A stretch of DNA of 64,000 bases, taken from positions 88,510-152,509 of the forward strand of contig JABFSE010000010.1 of assembly GCA_013140765.1 (NCBI GenBank). Reading direction: 5' to 3'. Under the pieces are notes generated by a model that was not told the origin of the DNA, did no database searches, and saw only the letters and a list, made by a program, of their open reading frames with translations. How positions within the stretch are numbered: position 1 is the first letter of the stretch; each line of letters opens with the position of its first letter. Both the position numbers and the translations under genes were made by a program. Of this stretch, positions 27,199 through 36,077 are shown in pieces. The DNA comes from Sulfuriferula sp. GTDB taxonomy: Bacteria; Pseudomonadota; Gammaproteobacteria; Burkholderiales; Sulfuriferulaceae.

Positions 27199-27635
27199 TA
27201 TGATGCTCCATAAACTTGTTCTGCTCGCACAATAAACGCCTCTACAAAACTGTTCGCAATATAACTAAATACTGGACCTAGCACCGTATCTAGCAATTTA
27301 CTAGAGAACTCGTAATGCAATATAAACTCAATTTTACAAGCCTCTGCATTGAGTTCTTTGAAACGCCATTCACCGTCTAATTGCTTAAATGGACCATCAA
27401 GCAACTGCATTTGTATTAAATTAGGTGGTGTATTGATATTGCTGGTGCTGAAACTTTGTTTGATGTGCATATAGTCAATATGTACTGCCGCAACCATCTG
27501 CTCACCTTCCCGACTTTTGACTTCACTGCCCCCGCACCACGGCAAGAACTCAGGATAATGCTCAACTTGGTCAACTAAATCAAACATTTGTTGTGCGCTG
27601 TGTCCGACTAAAACACTTTTGTGAACGAGTGCCAT
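27198..27635 (-). CDS. ratA: START/COQ10-domain protein RatA
   Basis: 145 residues: HKSVLVGHSAQQMFDLVDQV, YPEFLPWCGGSEV and a C-terminal FSYIANSFVEAFIVRAEQVYG, typical of the RatA/PasT and Coq10 START-like family. Members bind hydrophobic ligands and are implicated in ubiquinone function; RatA was also reported to inhibit 70S assembly. It is divergent from smpB, the conserved arrangement ratA-smpB. Confidence 0.93.
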   Translation of the reverse strand: MALVHKSVLVGHSAQQMFDLVDQVEHYPEFLPWCGGSEVKSREGEQMVAAVHIDYMHIKQSFSTSNINTPPNLIQMQLLDGPFKQLDGEWRFKELNAEACKIEFILHYEFSSKLLDTVLGPVFSYIANSFVEAFIVRAEQVYGAS

Positions 27636-27682
27636 AAACCGCCTATAAAACTGTTAAAATAATGGATACGATAGGAAAAACC

Positions 27683-28138
27683 ATGAGCATCGCACAAAAC
27701 AAAAAAGCATACCACGATTACTTCGTTGAAGAAAAGTACGAAGCGGGCATCATGCTCGCAGGCTGGGAAGTCAAAGCCATACGCGCAGCCCGTGTGCAAC
27801 TCAAAGAAGCCTACGTCATCGTTAAAAATGGCGAGGTATTTTTAATTGGCGCACACGTAAGCCCCCTGGCAACCGCCTCCACCCACGTCAACCCTGAAGC
27901 AACACGTTCGCGCAAGCTACTCTTACACGCCGCTGAAATCAGCAAACTCATAGGCAAAATAGACCGCGCTGGCTACACCTTAGTGCCGATAGACCTGCAC
28001 TATACACGCGGTCGCATCAAACTAACCATAGGTCTCGCCAAAGGTAAAAAACAACACGACAAACGCCAGTCCGAAAAAACCCGCGAAGGCAATTTAGAAG
28101 TGCAACGAGCCATGCGTAGCCATAATAAATTCGCTTGA
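27683..28138 (+). CDS. smpB: SsrA-binding protein SmpB
   Basis: 151 residues from ATG 27683, chosen because AGGA is well spaced there and the protein then starts [20 protein letters not shown] as in other SmpB proteins; ATG 27662 is seven codons upstream and has no ribosome site. The core [19 protein letters not shown] and the basic C-terminal tail ([10 protein letters not shown]) that enters the ribosomal decoding centre are present. It binds tmRNA and rescues stalled ribosomes. No ssrA gene is seen here. Confidence 0.96.
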   Translation: MSIAQNKKAYHDYFVEEKYEAGIMLAGWEVKAIRAARVQLKEAYVIVKNGEVFLIGAHVSPLATASTHVNPEATRSRKLLLHAAEISKLIGKIDRAGYTLVPIDLHYTRGRIKLTIGLAKGKKQHDKRQSEKTREGNLEVQRAMRSHNKFA

Positions 28139-28189
28139 TGTTTATTATGGCGCAGCAAATTAAGCTCGGCGTAGCTTGAAATAAACGGC

Positions 28190-28471
28190 TTAACCAAAAA
28201 GCTCACTATGCGAACCCAGCCGCGCTAATTTTAGCGTGTCGATATTCTGATTTGCGATAGATTAGCAATAGGTCGGGCTTAACATGACACTCACGATAGC
28301 CTGCCAATCGCCGCTCAGGTCATGGTCGCGGTATTTTATATCTAGCGACTGGTCATTCACTAATGCGACGAGAATCTGTCTCAAATCACTATCAAGTACG
28401 GTTCGATACCGCCCCTTGAGTTCACGCTTATAGTCGCGTTTGAAAGGCGAGGCGCGATCAATCGTCCGCAT
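28190..28471 (-). pseudogene. YafQ/RelE-type toxin gene broken by two compensating frameshifts
   Basis: The intact frame gives MRTIDRASPFKRDYKRELKG to YRDHDLSGDWQ, then breaks near 28302 where one base appears to be missing. In the next frame the expected YafQ continuation GYRECHVKPDLLLIYRKS is read, and near 28247 the frame returns to the original, reading NIDTLKLARLGSHSELFG and a TAA at 28190-28192. In the original frame a TAA at 28262 truncates the protein to 69 residues without the catalytic C-terminus. It overlaps the antitoxin gene by 14 bases. It is either a true pseudogene or two assembly errors. Confidence 0.85.
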
Positions 28472-28724
28472 TCAGGTCTGCCATCAGGTCATCAACACTG
28501 GCGAACTGCTTACCCTTCCCGGCCTCAAGATCGGCAATAGCTTTGCGTGTGTTAACGTTGGGCACTTTTATATCAAACGGCAAACGACGCTCATCAGCTA
28601 TGCGTAACATCAACAAACGAATAGCGTCAGAAATAGACAAACCCATTGCCTCGAGTGCGTCGGCGGCGCGTTCCTTGGTATGCGTATCTATGCGGGCGCG
28701 TACATATGTATCGGCAATGCTCAT
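28458..28724 (-). CDS. RelB/DinJ-family antitoxin
   Basis: 88 residues. The N-terminal ribbon-helix-helix segment YVRARIDTHTKERAADALEA and MGLSISDAIRLLMLRIADE matches DinJ, followed by LPFDIKVPN and a C-terminal toxin-wrapping tail. AAGGAG lies well upstream of ATG 28724. It is intact while its partner toxin is disrupted. It should neutralise a YafQ-type ribosome-dependent mRNA endonuclease and autorepress its promoter. Confidence 0.92.
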   Translation of the reverse strand: MSIADTYVRARIDTHTKERAADALEAMGLSISDAIRLLMLRIADERRLPFDIKVPNVNTRKAIADLEAGKGKQFASVDDLMADLNADD

Positions 28725-28758
28725 AGCAAACTCCTTTGAGTTGGTTTTAGTGTATTTA

Positions 28759-28781
28759 TTGTAGTCTCGTTGCGACTACAA
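28759..28781 (-). promoter_or_regulatory. Palindromic operator upstream of the dinJ-like gene
   Basis: TTGTAGTC (28759-28766) and GACTACAA (28774-28781) form a perfect 8-base inverted repeat around seven bases, 35 bases before the antitoxin start. This is the expected position for the ribbon-helix-helix autorepressor. Confidence 0.7.
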
Positions 28782-28813
28782 ATCAATGAGCAAGTAGTCG
28801 GCGAAACCAATAA

Positions 28814-31800
28814 CTACTCTGCCAAGCTCACCGCTTCAGTTAAATCAACCGACACCGTACGGGATACGCCTGATTCTTGCATGGTCACGCCGATTAGCTG
28901 TTCGGCGGCTTCCATGGTGATGCGATTATGGGTAATGAACAAGAATTGCACCTGCGCCGACATTTGTTTTACCAGCCGCGCGTAACGTTCAGTATTGGTG
29001 TCATCTAACGGCGCATCGACTTCATCTAGCAAGCAAAACGGTGCAGGTGTGAGTTTGAATAATGCGAATACCAATGACAGTGCAGTTAAGGCTTTTTCGC
29101 CGCCTGATAATAAGTGTATTGAGCTGTTTTTTTTGCCTGGTGGTTGCGCGAATACTTGTACGCCAGCGTCGAGCAAATCATCGCCTGACAATATCAATTC
29201 TGCTCGTCCGCCGCCAAATAGAGTGGTGAATAGTTCAGACATCGAGCGATTAACTATATCGAAAGTGGATTTCAATAAATCACGTGTTTCACCGTCTATG
29301 GTGGTCATGACTTCGGTCAGCGTATTCATGGCTAAATTCAAATCATCCGCCTGTGCTTGCAAGTAATTAACGCGCTCTTCGGCACTTTCTAATGCTTGCA
29401 TCGCCGCCAAATTAACCGCACCTAGTGCTTCAATTTCAGCTGTTAATTTATTGATTTCTTGGTTTAATCCTGCCGTTCTAAAGCCTGAATTTAAGACTAA
29501 AGCAAGTGCTGTTTCATCCGCTTGTAATGCGACTAATTGAGCATCACTTTGTTGCAATAATAATGCGGCCTCTTGATGTTTTAATCGCAAGTTTTCTAAT
29601 GTGGCTCGCAATGGCGCAAGGCTATGCTCTAACTGCATACGCGTTTCTTCTTGCTGGCGCAGAAGTGCGTTACGCTGTTCCAGCTGGTCGCGCAGTGCCG
29701 CAAGCTGTTGCTCTGCATCCACACGATGCGCAATTGCTACTTGCAATGCCGCGCTTTGCTCAGCCGTATCTAGTGCTAATAATTCTATACTAATGCTTTC
29801 ATGCTGTTCCAGCAAAGTAGCTTGTTGCGATTGATTTAATTCAATTGCACGCGCTAAATCATGAATTTTTTGATGCTGAGTTTGGGCTGTGAATTTTAGC
29901 GTTTGTAATTTACGCTCTGCTTGTCGCTGTAATTCACGCTGTTGCTGTAGCAACCCATCGGCATCTTGGCGTGCGCGACGAGCATCGTCTAATTGTGCTT
30001 GTAATAACGTAATTTGCTCGTGGTGTAAGGTAAATTGCACTTGCGCTTCCGTGATGGCACGGCCTTCTTGCTGTATTTGCGTGTCGATTTCGGCTTGTTC
30101 AGCCGTAATTTGCGCACGACGATAATCAACACGTTCGGCTTCTTGCTGGCGACGCGATAAATTTAATTGCGATTGATGTAGTTGCTGTTGCGTTTGCGTG
30201 TGTTGCGTGCGCAGTTGGGTCTGGGTGTGCTGACAGTCGTTAATAGTGGCTTGCAACTCATCTGCGAGAGCTGTGTTAATCGCTAATTCGCTGGTAATGC
30301 TGGCGTGCGCTTGTGTAAGTCGTTCTATCTCATTTTGCCGCGCCAGTATGCCCTGTGCGGCATCTTGCTCGGCGTAAAACTGCAGGCTATGACGGGTCAA
30401 TATATGCCCTGCTGGGCTGACTATTTGCGCACCTAACGGCAAATCATGTTGCATGGCGCGGGCGGTACTGATGTCGTCAGTAATATAAACTTGCGCTAAC
30501 CAATCATGCAACGCACCGTGCAATGGCGATTTCAGCGTGATTTTATCTAATAAGCGGGGCAGACCAAACGCACCCACTGTTGCCACTGCTAACGGCGGCG
30601 TGACGTTATCGAACAAGATGACGCGACTATCAGCGACCGCCTGCATCGTTGCCAAATCAGCGGCAACTGCTTGCATACGGTGATTGAGCACGGCTTCCAG
30701 CGCGGTTTCCCAACCGTTTTCTATATGCAAAGTTTGCCAAATGCGCGGTGCATGGTGCAAATCATGCTGTTGTAGCCATGCGTCCACGGCGTTATTGCGG
30801 CTTAAACTTTGTTGAATTTTATTTAGCCCCGCCAATTCACCTGCGGTTTGATGATGTTGCCGATTAAGCTGTTCGACGTGCTGTTGCAATGGTAGCCGTT
30901 GCGCGATTAAATCGGCTAGCGTTTGTTGGTTGTCCGCTAATTGCTCGGTCAGTATTGCCAAAGATTCATTGAACTCATCTAGCATCGCTGACATCTCGGC
31001 AATGGCCGTGCTATCGACGGCGGTTAAGCCACCTAACTCTTGATGTAATCGGGCTTGCCGTGTCTGTAATTGTTGCACAGTTTTTTCTGCATGTTGACCA
31101 TGCGCACTGGCTAATTGGTGTGCTTGTTCGGCAGTTATCAGAGCCTGTTGGCTAGTGTGGACACGCTGTGTCGTGCTGGCGACGATGTCTGTAATTTCGG
31201 GCAAGCTATCGTTTATCTCCTGCCCCTCATATTCGGCGGCTTCGATAATTATGGCAGATTCGGCATACGCCTCTGCTGTATCTGCGTACTGTTGCGTGAG
31301 TGCTTGATGCTGTTGGTCAAACGACGCATGTTGTTTACTTAACAAGGCCGATTGCGCCTCTAAACGAGCGCGGGTTTCTTGCAAATGACGTGCGGATTGC
31401 TCCAGTCTAGATACTTCTGCTACCGCCGCATAATAAACACCTTGCGCGTCATTCAGCGTGTGATTAGCCTGCAATACATCACCACGCTGGGATTCTAGTT
31501 GATACACCAGACCGCGCAAGCTGTCTTCTTGTGCGGCTAATTGCTGTTCAGCGAGGCTGATTTGTTCGGCATGGCGTTGTTGATTAGCAAGCGCATCGCG
31601 TTTCTTGACTAGCCACAGTAATTGTTGAGCGCGTTTGAGCTGATCTTGTAATGTAAGATAGTGTTGCGCGGTGATGGCTTGTTCGCGTAACAGCCCAATT
31701 TGTTCGTCTAATTCACGGCGTATGTCATCCAGACGCAGTAAATTATCACGCGTGTCTTTTAGCCGCGATTCTGTTTCACGCCTGCGTTCTTTGTATTTTG

Positions 31801-32314
31801 AAATACCAGCGGCTTCTTCTAAAAACCCCCTTAGCTCTTCAGGTTTCGCCTCGATAATGCGCGAAATCATGCCTTGTTCGATAATTGCGTAAGAGGTTTT
31901 TGTGCCCAAGCCTGTGCCCAAAAATATATCTACTAAATCACGGCGGCGTACATGGGTATTGTTGATGTGGTAGCTAGATTCGCCATTGCGCGTCAATATG
32001 CGTTTAACCGAAATCTCAGCATATTGCGCCCATTGTCCAGGGGCTGAAGCATCGCTGTTGTCGAACGTTAACTCGACCGATGCCCGCGATACAGCTTTGC
32101 GCGTGCTTGAGCCGTTAAATATCACATCAGCCATGCTCGCGCCGCGTAGCTGTTTAGCTTGAGATTCGCCTAATACCCAACGCACCGCGTCAATAACATT
32201 GGATTTACCGCATCCATTCGGCCCGACCACACCGACCATATTGCCCACAATAGGGATATTAGTAGGGTCAACGAAGGATTTGAAACCAGCCAGTTTGATA
32301 GCAGTTAAGCGCAA
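28814..32314 (-). CDS. smc: Chromosome segregation protein SMC
   Basis: 1166 residues. The N-terminal head has Walker A VGPNGCGKSNVIDAVRWV; long coiled coils flank the hinge (about 510-640); the C-terminal head has the ABC signature HLLSGGEKALTALSL and Walker B FCLLDEVDAPLDD. It organises and condenses the chromosome with ScpA/ScpB, neither of which is in this window. Full length, no frame break. Confidence 0.96.
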   Translation of the reverse strand: MRLTAIKLAGFKSFVDPTNIPIVGNMVGVVGPNGCGKSNVIDAVRWVLGESQAKQLRGASMADVIFNGSSTRKAVSRASVELTFDNSDASAPGQWAQYAEISVKRILTRNGESSYHINNTHVRRRDLVDIFLGTGLGTKTSYAIIEQGMISRIIEAKPEELRGFLEEAAGISKYKERRRETESRLKDTRDNLLRLDDIRRELDEQIGLLREQAITAQHYLTLQDQLKRAQQLLWLVKKRDALANQQRHAEQISLAEQQLAAQEDSLRGLVYQLESQRGDVLQANHTLNDAQGVYYAAVAEVSRLEQSARHLQETRARLEAQSALLSKQHASFDQQHQALTQQYADTAEAYAESAIIIEAAEYEGQEINDSLPEITDIVASTTQRVHTSQQALITAEQAHQLASAHGQHAEKTVQQLQTRQARLHQELGGLTAVDSTAIAEMSAMLDEFNESLAILTEQLADNQQTLADLIAQRLPLQQHVEQLNRQHHQTAGELAGLNKIQQSLSRNNAVDAWLQQHDLHHAPRIWQTLHIENGWETALEAVLNHRMQAVAADLATMQAVADSRVILFDNVTPPLAVATVGAFGLPRLLDKITLKSPLHGALHDWLAQVYITDDISTARAMQHDLPLGAQIVSPAGHILTRHSLQFYAEQDAAQGILARQNEIERLTQAHASITSELAINTALADELQATINDCQHTQTQLRTQHTQTQQQLHQSQLNLSRRQQEAERVDYRRAQITAEQAEIDTQIQQEGRAITEAQVQFTLHHEQITLLQAQLDDARRARQDADGLLQQQRELQRQAERKLQTLKFTAQTQHQKIHDLARAIELNQSQQATLLEQHESISIELLALDTAEQSAALQVAIAHRVDAEQQLAALRDQLEQRNALLRQQEETRMQLEHSLAPLRATLENLRLKHQEAALLLQQSDAQLVALQADETALALVLNSGFRTAGLNQEINKLTAEIEALGAVNLAAMQALESAEERVNYLQAQADDLNLAMNTLTEVMTTIDGETRDLLKSTFDIVNRSMSELFTTLFGGGRAELILSGDDLLDAGVQVFAQPPGKKNSSIHLLSGGEKALTALSLVFALFKLTPAPFCLLDEVDAPLDDTNTERYARLVKQMSAQVQFLFITHNRITMEAAEQLIGVTMQESGVSRTVSVDLTEAVSLAE

Positions 32315-32374
32315 TGGATTAGGGAATTAGCGTAAAATTGAACATCGTATTTTACCTTAAATTTAATCACTATC

Positions 32375-33553
32375 ATGTACTACTTAGGTTTGGATTTTGG
32401 CACATCGGGTGCGCGTGCGGTCATTATTGACAACACGACAACCACGCTGTGGGCGCAACACACCCACTATACCCAATTTGACAACCCTATTAGCTGGCGA
32501 GATGCGCTATTTTGGCTCATCAATGCGATACCGCCAGCCTTGCGTTCAGGCTTATCGGCTATTGCCATTGATGGCACGTCAGGGACGGTATTGCTGGCTG
32601 ATGATGCGTTTCAACCCGCAAGCCCCGTATTGATGTACAACCACCACTTGGCTGGGCAGCCACTAGCCAAGCTCGATTGGCTTACACAACACGCGCTCGC
32701 GCCGCGTTATCTCATGCACCAAGTGGATTACCTTAACGCGCAATTAACAGGCACGGCAGGCGTGACCGACTATCACAATGCGCTCAAGAGCGGCTATGAC
32801 GTGCGACAAATGGAATGGCCAGCGACATTAGCCCCTTACGCCGTTCTATTGCCCAACGTCGTCACACCTGGTGTGCTGTTGGGCAAATTACAGCGGCGTA
32901 TTGCTCGCCATTACAATCTTAGTCCCAATTGTCGCATACACGCAGGCACGACGGACAGCATAGCGGCTTTTATAGCGACGGGGGTCAATCAAACAGGCGT
33001 AGGCGTGACTTCGTTGGGAAGCACGCTAGTGCTTAAATTACTCAGCCAGCAATATATCAACGTGGCTGAATACGGCATTTACAGCCATAAATATGGCGAT
33101 TTGTGGCTAGTTGGCGGCGCGTCCAATAGTGGCGGCGCGGTGTTGCGGCAGTATTTTACAGACGATGAATTACGTGACTTGAGTACGCAAATTGATTTAG
33201 CACACGCCAGTCCTTATCACTATTATCCACTACCCTGCGCTGGTGAACGCTTCCCCATCGCTGATACCCATTACTCGCCACGCATGGAACCGCGCCCCGA
33301 GCATGATGTGGATTTTTTATATGGCTTATTGACAGGCATAGCGCGTATCGAACAACAAGGCTATGCGAAATTAGTGGCGTTGGGTGCAGACACAGTCACG
33401 CAGGTAGTCACCGCTGGTGGCGGTAGCCATAATCCGACATGGCAGGCTATCCGTCACCAACAAATGCAAATCTCCACAGCTAGCGCAATACATACTGATG
33501 CCGCTTTTGGCAGTGCATTACTGGCTAAACGTGGCAACTTAATCGTAACGTAA
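32375..33553 (+). CDS. FGGY-family sugar kinase (D-ribulokinase/SePSK-like)
   Basis: 392 residues, shorter than classic xylulokinase (about 480-500). The N-terminal phosphate loop YYLGLDFGTSGARAVIID, the catalytic-base region AIDGTSGTVLL with LMYNH, and the second-domain elements HAGTTDSIAAFIATG and VTAGGGSHNPTWQAIR are present. The short form resembles the cyanobacterial and plant putative sugar kinases that act on D-ribulose. The substrate is not provable. Its last 15 bases overlap the 3' end of trpS on the other strand. Confidence 0.8.
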   Translation: MYYLGLDFGTSGARAVIIDNTTTTLWAQHTHYTQFDNPISWRDALFWLINAIPPALRSGLSAIAIDGTSGTVLLADDAFQPASPVLMYNHHLAGQPLAKLDWLTQHALAPRYLMHQVDYLNAQLTGTAGVTDYHNALKSGYDVRQMEWPATLAPYAVLLPNVVTPGVLLGKLQRRIARHYNLSPNCRIHAGTTDSIAAFIATGVNQTGVGVTSLGSTLVLKLLSQQYINVAEYGIYSHKYGDLWLVGGASNSGGAVLRQYFTDDELRDLSTQIDLAHASPYHYYPLPCAGERFPIADTHYSPRMEPRPEHDVDFLYGLLTGIARIEQQGYAKLVALGADTVTQVVTAGGGSHNPTWQAIRHQQMQISTASAIHTDAAFGSALLAKRGNLIVT

Positions 33554-34741
33554 ACCCATCGCCTCACGCACATCACGCATGGTATCGCGAGCGTGCTCTC
33601 TGGCTTTTTCACAGCCGTCGGCGATAAGATTGCGTACCAATGACGGGCTGTCCATATACATATTGGCGCGTTCACGCATAGGCTCTTGCTCTTTTAACAC
33701 GCCTTCGATAACAGGCTGTTTGCATTCTATACAGCCTATCCCTGCGCTGACACAGCCATTTTTAACCCAGTCGCGAGTGCTGTCGTCTGAGTAAATTTGG
33801 TGCAATGCCCACACGGGACATTTTTCTGGCGTGCCAGGGTCGGTACGGCGAATACGCGCAGGGTCGGTCGGCATGGTGCGTATTTTCTTGGTGACACTGT
33901 CAACATCTTCACGCAGGCTGATGGTGTTGTGATAAGACTTGGACATTTTTTGCCCATCCAGACCTGGCATACGTGAAGCCACTGTCAGCAAAGATTGCGG
34001 CTCTGCCAATATCACCTTACCGCCACCCTCTAAATAACCGAATAAACGTTCTCTGTCGCCCAATGACAAATTTTGTTGCTCGTTAATCAAGGCTTGACCT
34101 GCCGACAAAGCCTCGTCGTCGCCCTGCTCTTGATAACGCTTGCGCAAGTCTTCATACAAGCGTGATTTTTTGCCGCCCATTTTTTTAATCGCGGCTTCGG
34201 CTTTTTGCTCAAAGCCGACTTCACGCCCGTACAAATGGTTAAAGCGACGCGCCATTTCACGGGTGAACTCGATATGTGGCACTTGGTCGTCGCCCACGGG
34301 CACTAAATTAGCGCGATAAATCAAGATATCCGCACTTTGTAGCAATGGGTAGCCTAGAAAGCCGTAAGTCGATAAATCTTTTTCGGTCAATTTTTCTTGC
34401 TGGTCTTTGTAGGTAGGCATACGTTCTAGCCAGCCTAAGGGCGTAATCATCGACAATAGCAAATGCAACTCAGCGTGCTCAGGCACTTGCGACTGTATGA
34501 ATAAGGTTGCATGATTAGGATCGACACCCGCCGCCAGCCAATCTATGACCATCTCCCAAACATTATTTTGTATTATTTCTGGGCTGTCATAATGCGTGGT
34601 GAGCGCGTGCCAATCGGCGACAAAAAACAAACACTCATGCTCATGCTGGAGCTGTACCCAGTTTTTGAGCACGCCATGATAATGACCTAAATGTAGGTTG
34701 CCCGTAGGGCGCATCCCTGATAAAACACGATTTGCGTACAT
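33539..34741 (-). CDS. trpS: Tryptophanyl-tRNA synthetase
   Basis: 400 residues. HIGH-like motif NLHLGHYHG and KMSKS motif GQKMSKSYHN are present; ANRVLSGMRPTGNLHLGHYH is a typical N-terminus. The enzyme is about 65 residues longer than E. coli TrpS, with an insertion between the catalytic-domain core and the KMSKS loop (about 190-275) that I know from other betaproteobacterial TrpRS. It attaches tryptophan to tRNA-Trp. It lies five bases after the M50 protease gene in the operon rnm-yciO-M50-trpS. Confidence 0.95.
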   Translation of the reverse strand: MYANRVLSGMRPTGNLHLGHYHGVLKNWVQLQHEHECLFFVADWHALTTHYDSPEIIQNNVWEMVIDWLAAGVDPNHATLFIQSQVPEHAELHLLLSMITPLGWLERMPTYKDQQEKLTEKDLSTYGFLGYPLLQSADILIYRANLVPVGDDQVPHIEFTREMARRFNHLYGREVGFEQKAEAAIKKMGGKKSRLYEDLRKRYQEQGDDEALSAGQALINEQQNLSLGDRERLFGYLEGGGKVILAEPQSLLTVASRMPGLDGQKMSKSYHNTISLREDVDSVTKKIRTMPTDPARIRRTDPGTPEKCPVWALHQIYSDDSTRDWVKNGCVSAGIGCIECKQPVIEGVLKEQEPMRERANMYMDSPSLVRNLIADGCEKAREHARDTMRDVREAMGLRYD

Positions 34742-34746
34742 AATAA

Positions 34747-35451
34747 TTACTGTGTGATGATTTGAATTAACATAATGAGCTCGCTATGCGATACCCCTGA
34801 AAACAAGCTGGTGAACACCAAAGTAAAGGCCAGGATAGGGCTTAATATCAACCCTAGCCAGCCAATAAACATGAGTGCCAGTAAAATATAAAAACCGTAA
34901 GGCTCTAACTGCGCGTATTTGTATGCCCATTTATTCGGCAACAAGCTCACCGCAATGCGCCCGCCATCGAGTGGCGGTAGCGGCAATAAATTAAGTGCCA
35001 TCAATATCGCATTGATAAAAATACCTGCCGCGCCCATCAGTGCCATCGGTTGCGTATAAACATCGCCTAAACTAACACCCAGCTTAATCACTAATGCCCA
35101 AAACACAGCCATCACTAAATTAGCCGCAGGCCCCGCTAAAGCAACCCATAGCATATTCCGTTTAGGGTCGCGCAAAGCACCAAAATTAACAGGTACGGGC
35201 TTGGCCCAGCCAAATAATATAAAGCCACCACCCAGTAGTTTACTCATCAGCAATATCGTCAGCGGCACTAATATCGTGCCCACTGGATCTATGTGCTTAA
35301 TCGGGTTTAGCGTCACGCGACCTAACATCCACGCGGTTTTATCGCCAAAAAATTTAGCTACATAGCCATGCGCTGCTTCGTGTAAAGTAATAGCGAAAAT
35401 CACGGGGATAGCCCAAACAGTGATTTTTTGTATGATATTAAGTTCTTCCAT
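34747..35451 (-). CDS. Site-2 protease (M50) family membrane protein
   Basis: 234 residues with several membrane segments. The zinc-binding HEAAHGY motif (HExxH) lies in the first membrane region and the distal NLLPLPPLDGGRI supplies the Asp ligand, as in intramembrane metalloproteases of the SREBP/FtsH-type short class. Substrate unknown. Its start codon coincides with the yciO stop (35451), so the genes are coupled. Confidence 0.9.
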   Translation of the reverse strand: MEELNIIQKITVWAIPVIFAITLHEAAHGYVAKFFGDKTAWMLGRVTLNPIKHIDPVGTILVPLTILLMSKLLGGGFILFGWAKPVPVNFGALRDPKRNMLWVALAGPAANLVMAVFWALVIKLGVSLGDVYTQPMALMGAAGIFINAILMALNLLPLPPLDGGRIAVSLLPNKWAYKYAQLEPYGFYILLALMFIGWLGLILSPILAFTLVFTSLFSGVSHSELIMLIQIITQ

Positions 35452-36077
35452 TAGTCTAGTCCAAATGGCGTGAGTGCGCCCCGCCCTGCTCGCATGAGCT
35501 GAGGCTCACCGTGGGTTAAATCTATCACTGTGGTAGGCTCTATGCCACACGCGCCAGCATCTATAATCAAATCCAGTTGATGCTCCAGTTGCTCACGTAT
35601 GCTATCCGCCTCGTGCATAGGCATGGTTTCATCAGGCAAAATCAGCGTCATTGTCAATAACGGCTCGTCTAACTCAGCCAACAATGCCAAGGTGATAGGA
35701 TGATCAGGCACGCGCAAGCCTATGGTGTTGCGCTTAGGGTGTTGTAACCGTTTAGGCACTTCACGGGTGGCCTCGAGGATAAAGGTATAGCTACCTGGCG
35801 TGTTCGCTTTTAATAAACGAAACTGCTGATTGTCTATCCGTGCATACACTGCGATTTCGGTCAAATCACGGCACATTAAAGTAAAATGGTGCTTATCGTC
35901 CACTGCTCGTATTGCACGGATTTTGTCTTGCGCGGCTTTGTCGCCTAAATGACAAGCCAGCGCGTAGCTGGAATCTGTAGGCAATGCCACAACCCCACCA
36001 TCACGTAAAATGGTAGCCGCCTGCTTGATTAGGCGCGGCTGTGGATTATCGGGATGTAGCGTAAAAAACTGTGACAT
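35451..36077 (-). CDS. yciO: YciO/Sua5/YrdC-type L-threonylcarbamoyladenylate synthase-like protein
   Basis: 208 residues, very close in pattern to E. coli YciO: MSQFFTLHPDNPQPRLIKQA, GGVVALPTDSSYALACH, HFTLMCRDL and KRNTIGLRVPDHPI. The family shares the YrdC fold that makes threonylcarbamoyl-AMP for tRNA t6A; YciO itself has weak activity and an uncertain role. Start and stop codons overlap with rnm (TAATG) and with the protease gene. Confidence 0.92.
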   Translation of the reverse strand: MSQFFTLHPDNPQPRLIKQAATILRDGGVVALPTDSSYALACHLGDKAAQDKIRAIRAVDDKHHFTLMCRDLTEIAVYARIDNQQFRLLKANTPGSYTFILEATREVPKRLQHPKRNTIGLRVPDHPITLALLAELDEPLLTMTLILPDETMPMHEADSIREQLEHQLDLIIDAGACGIEPTTVIDLTHGEPQLMRAGRGALTPFGLD

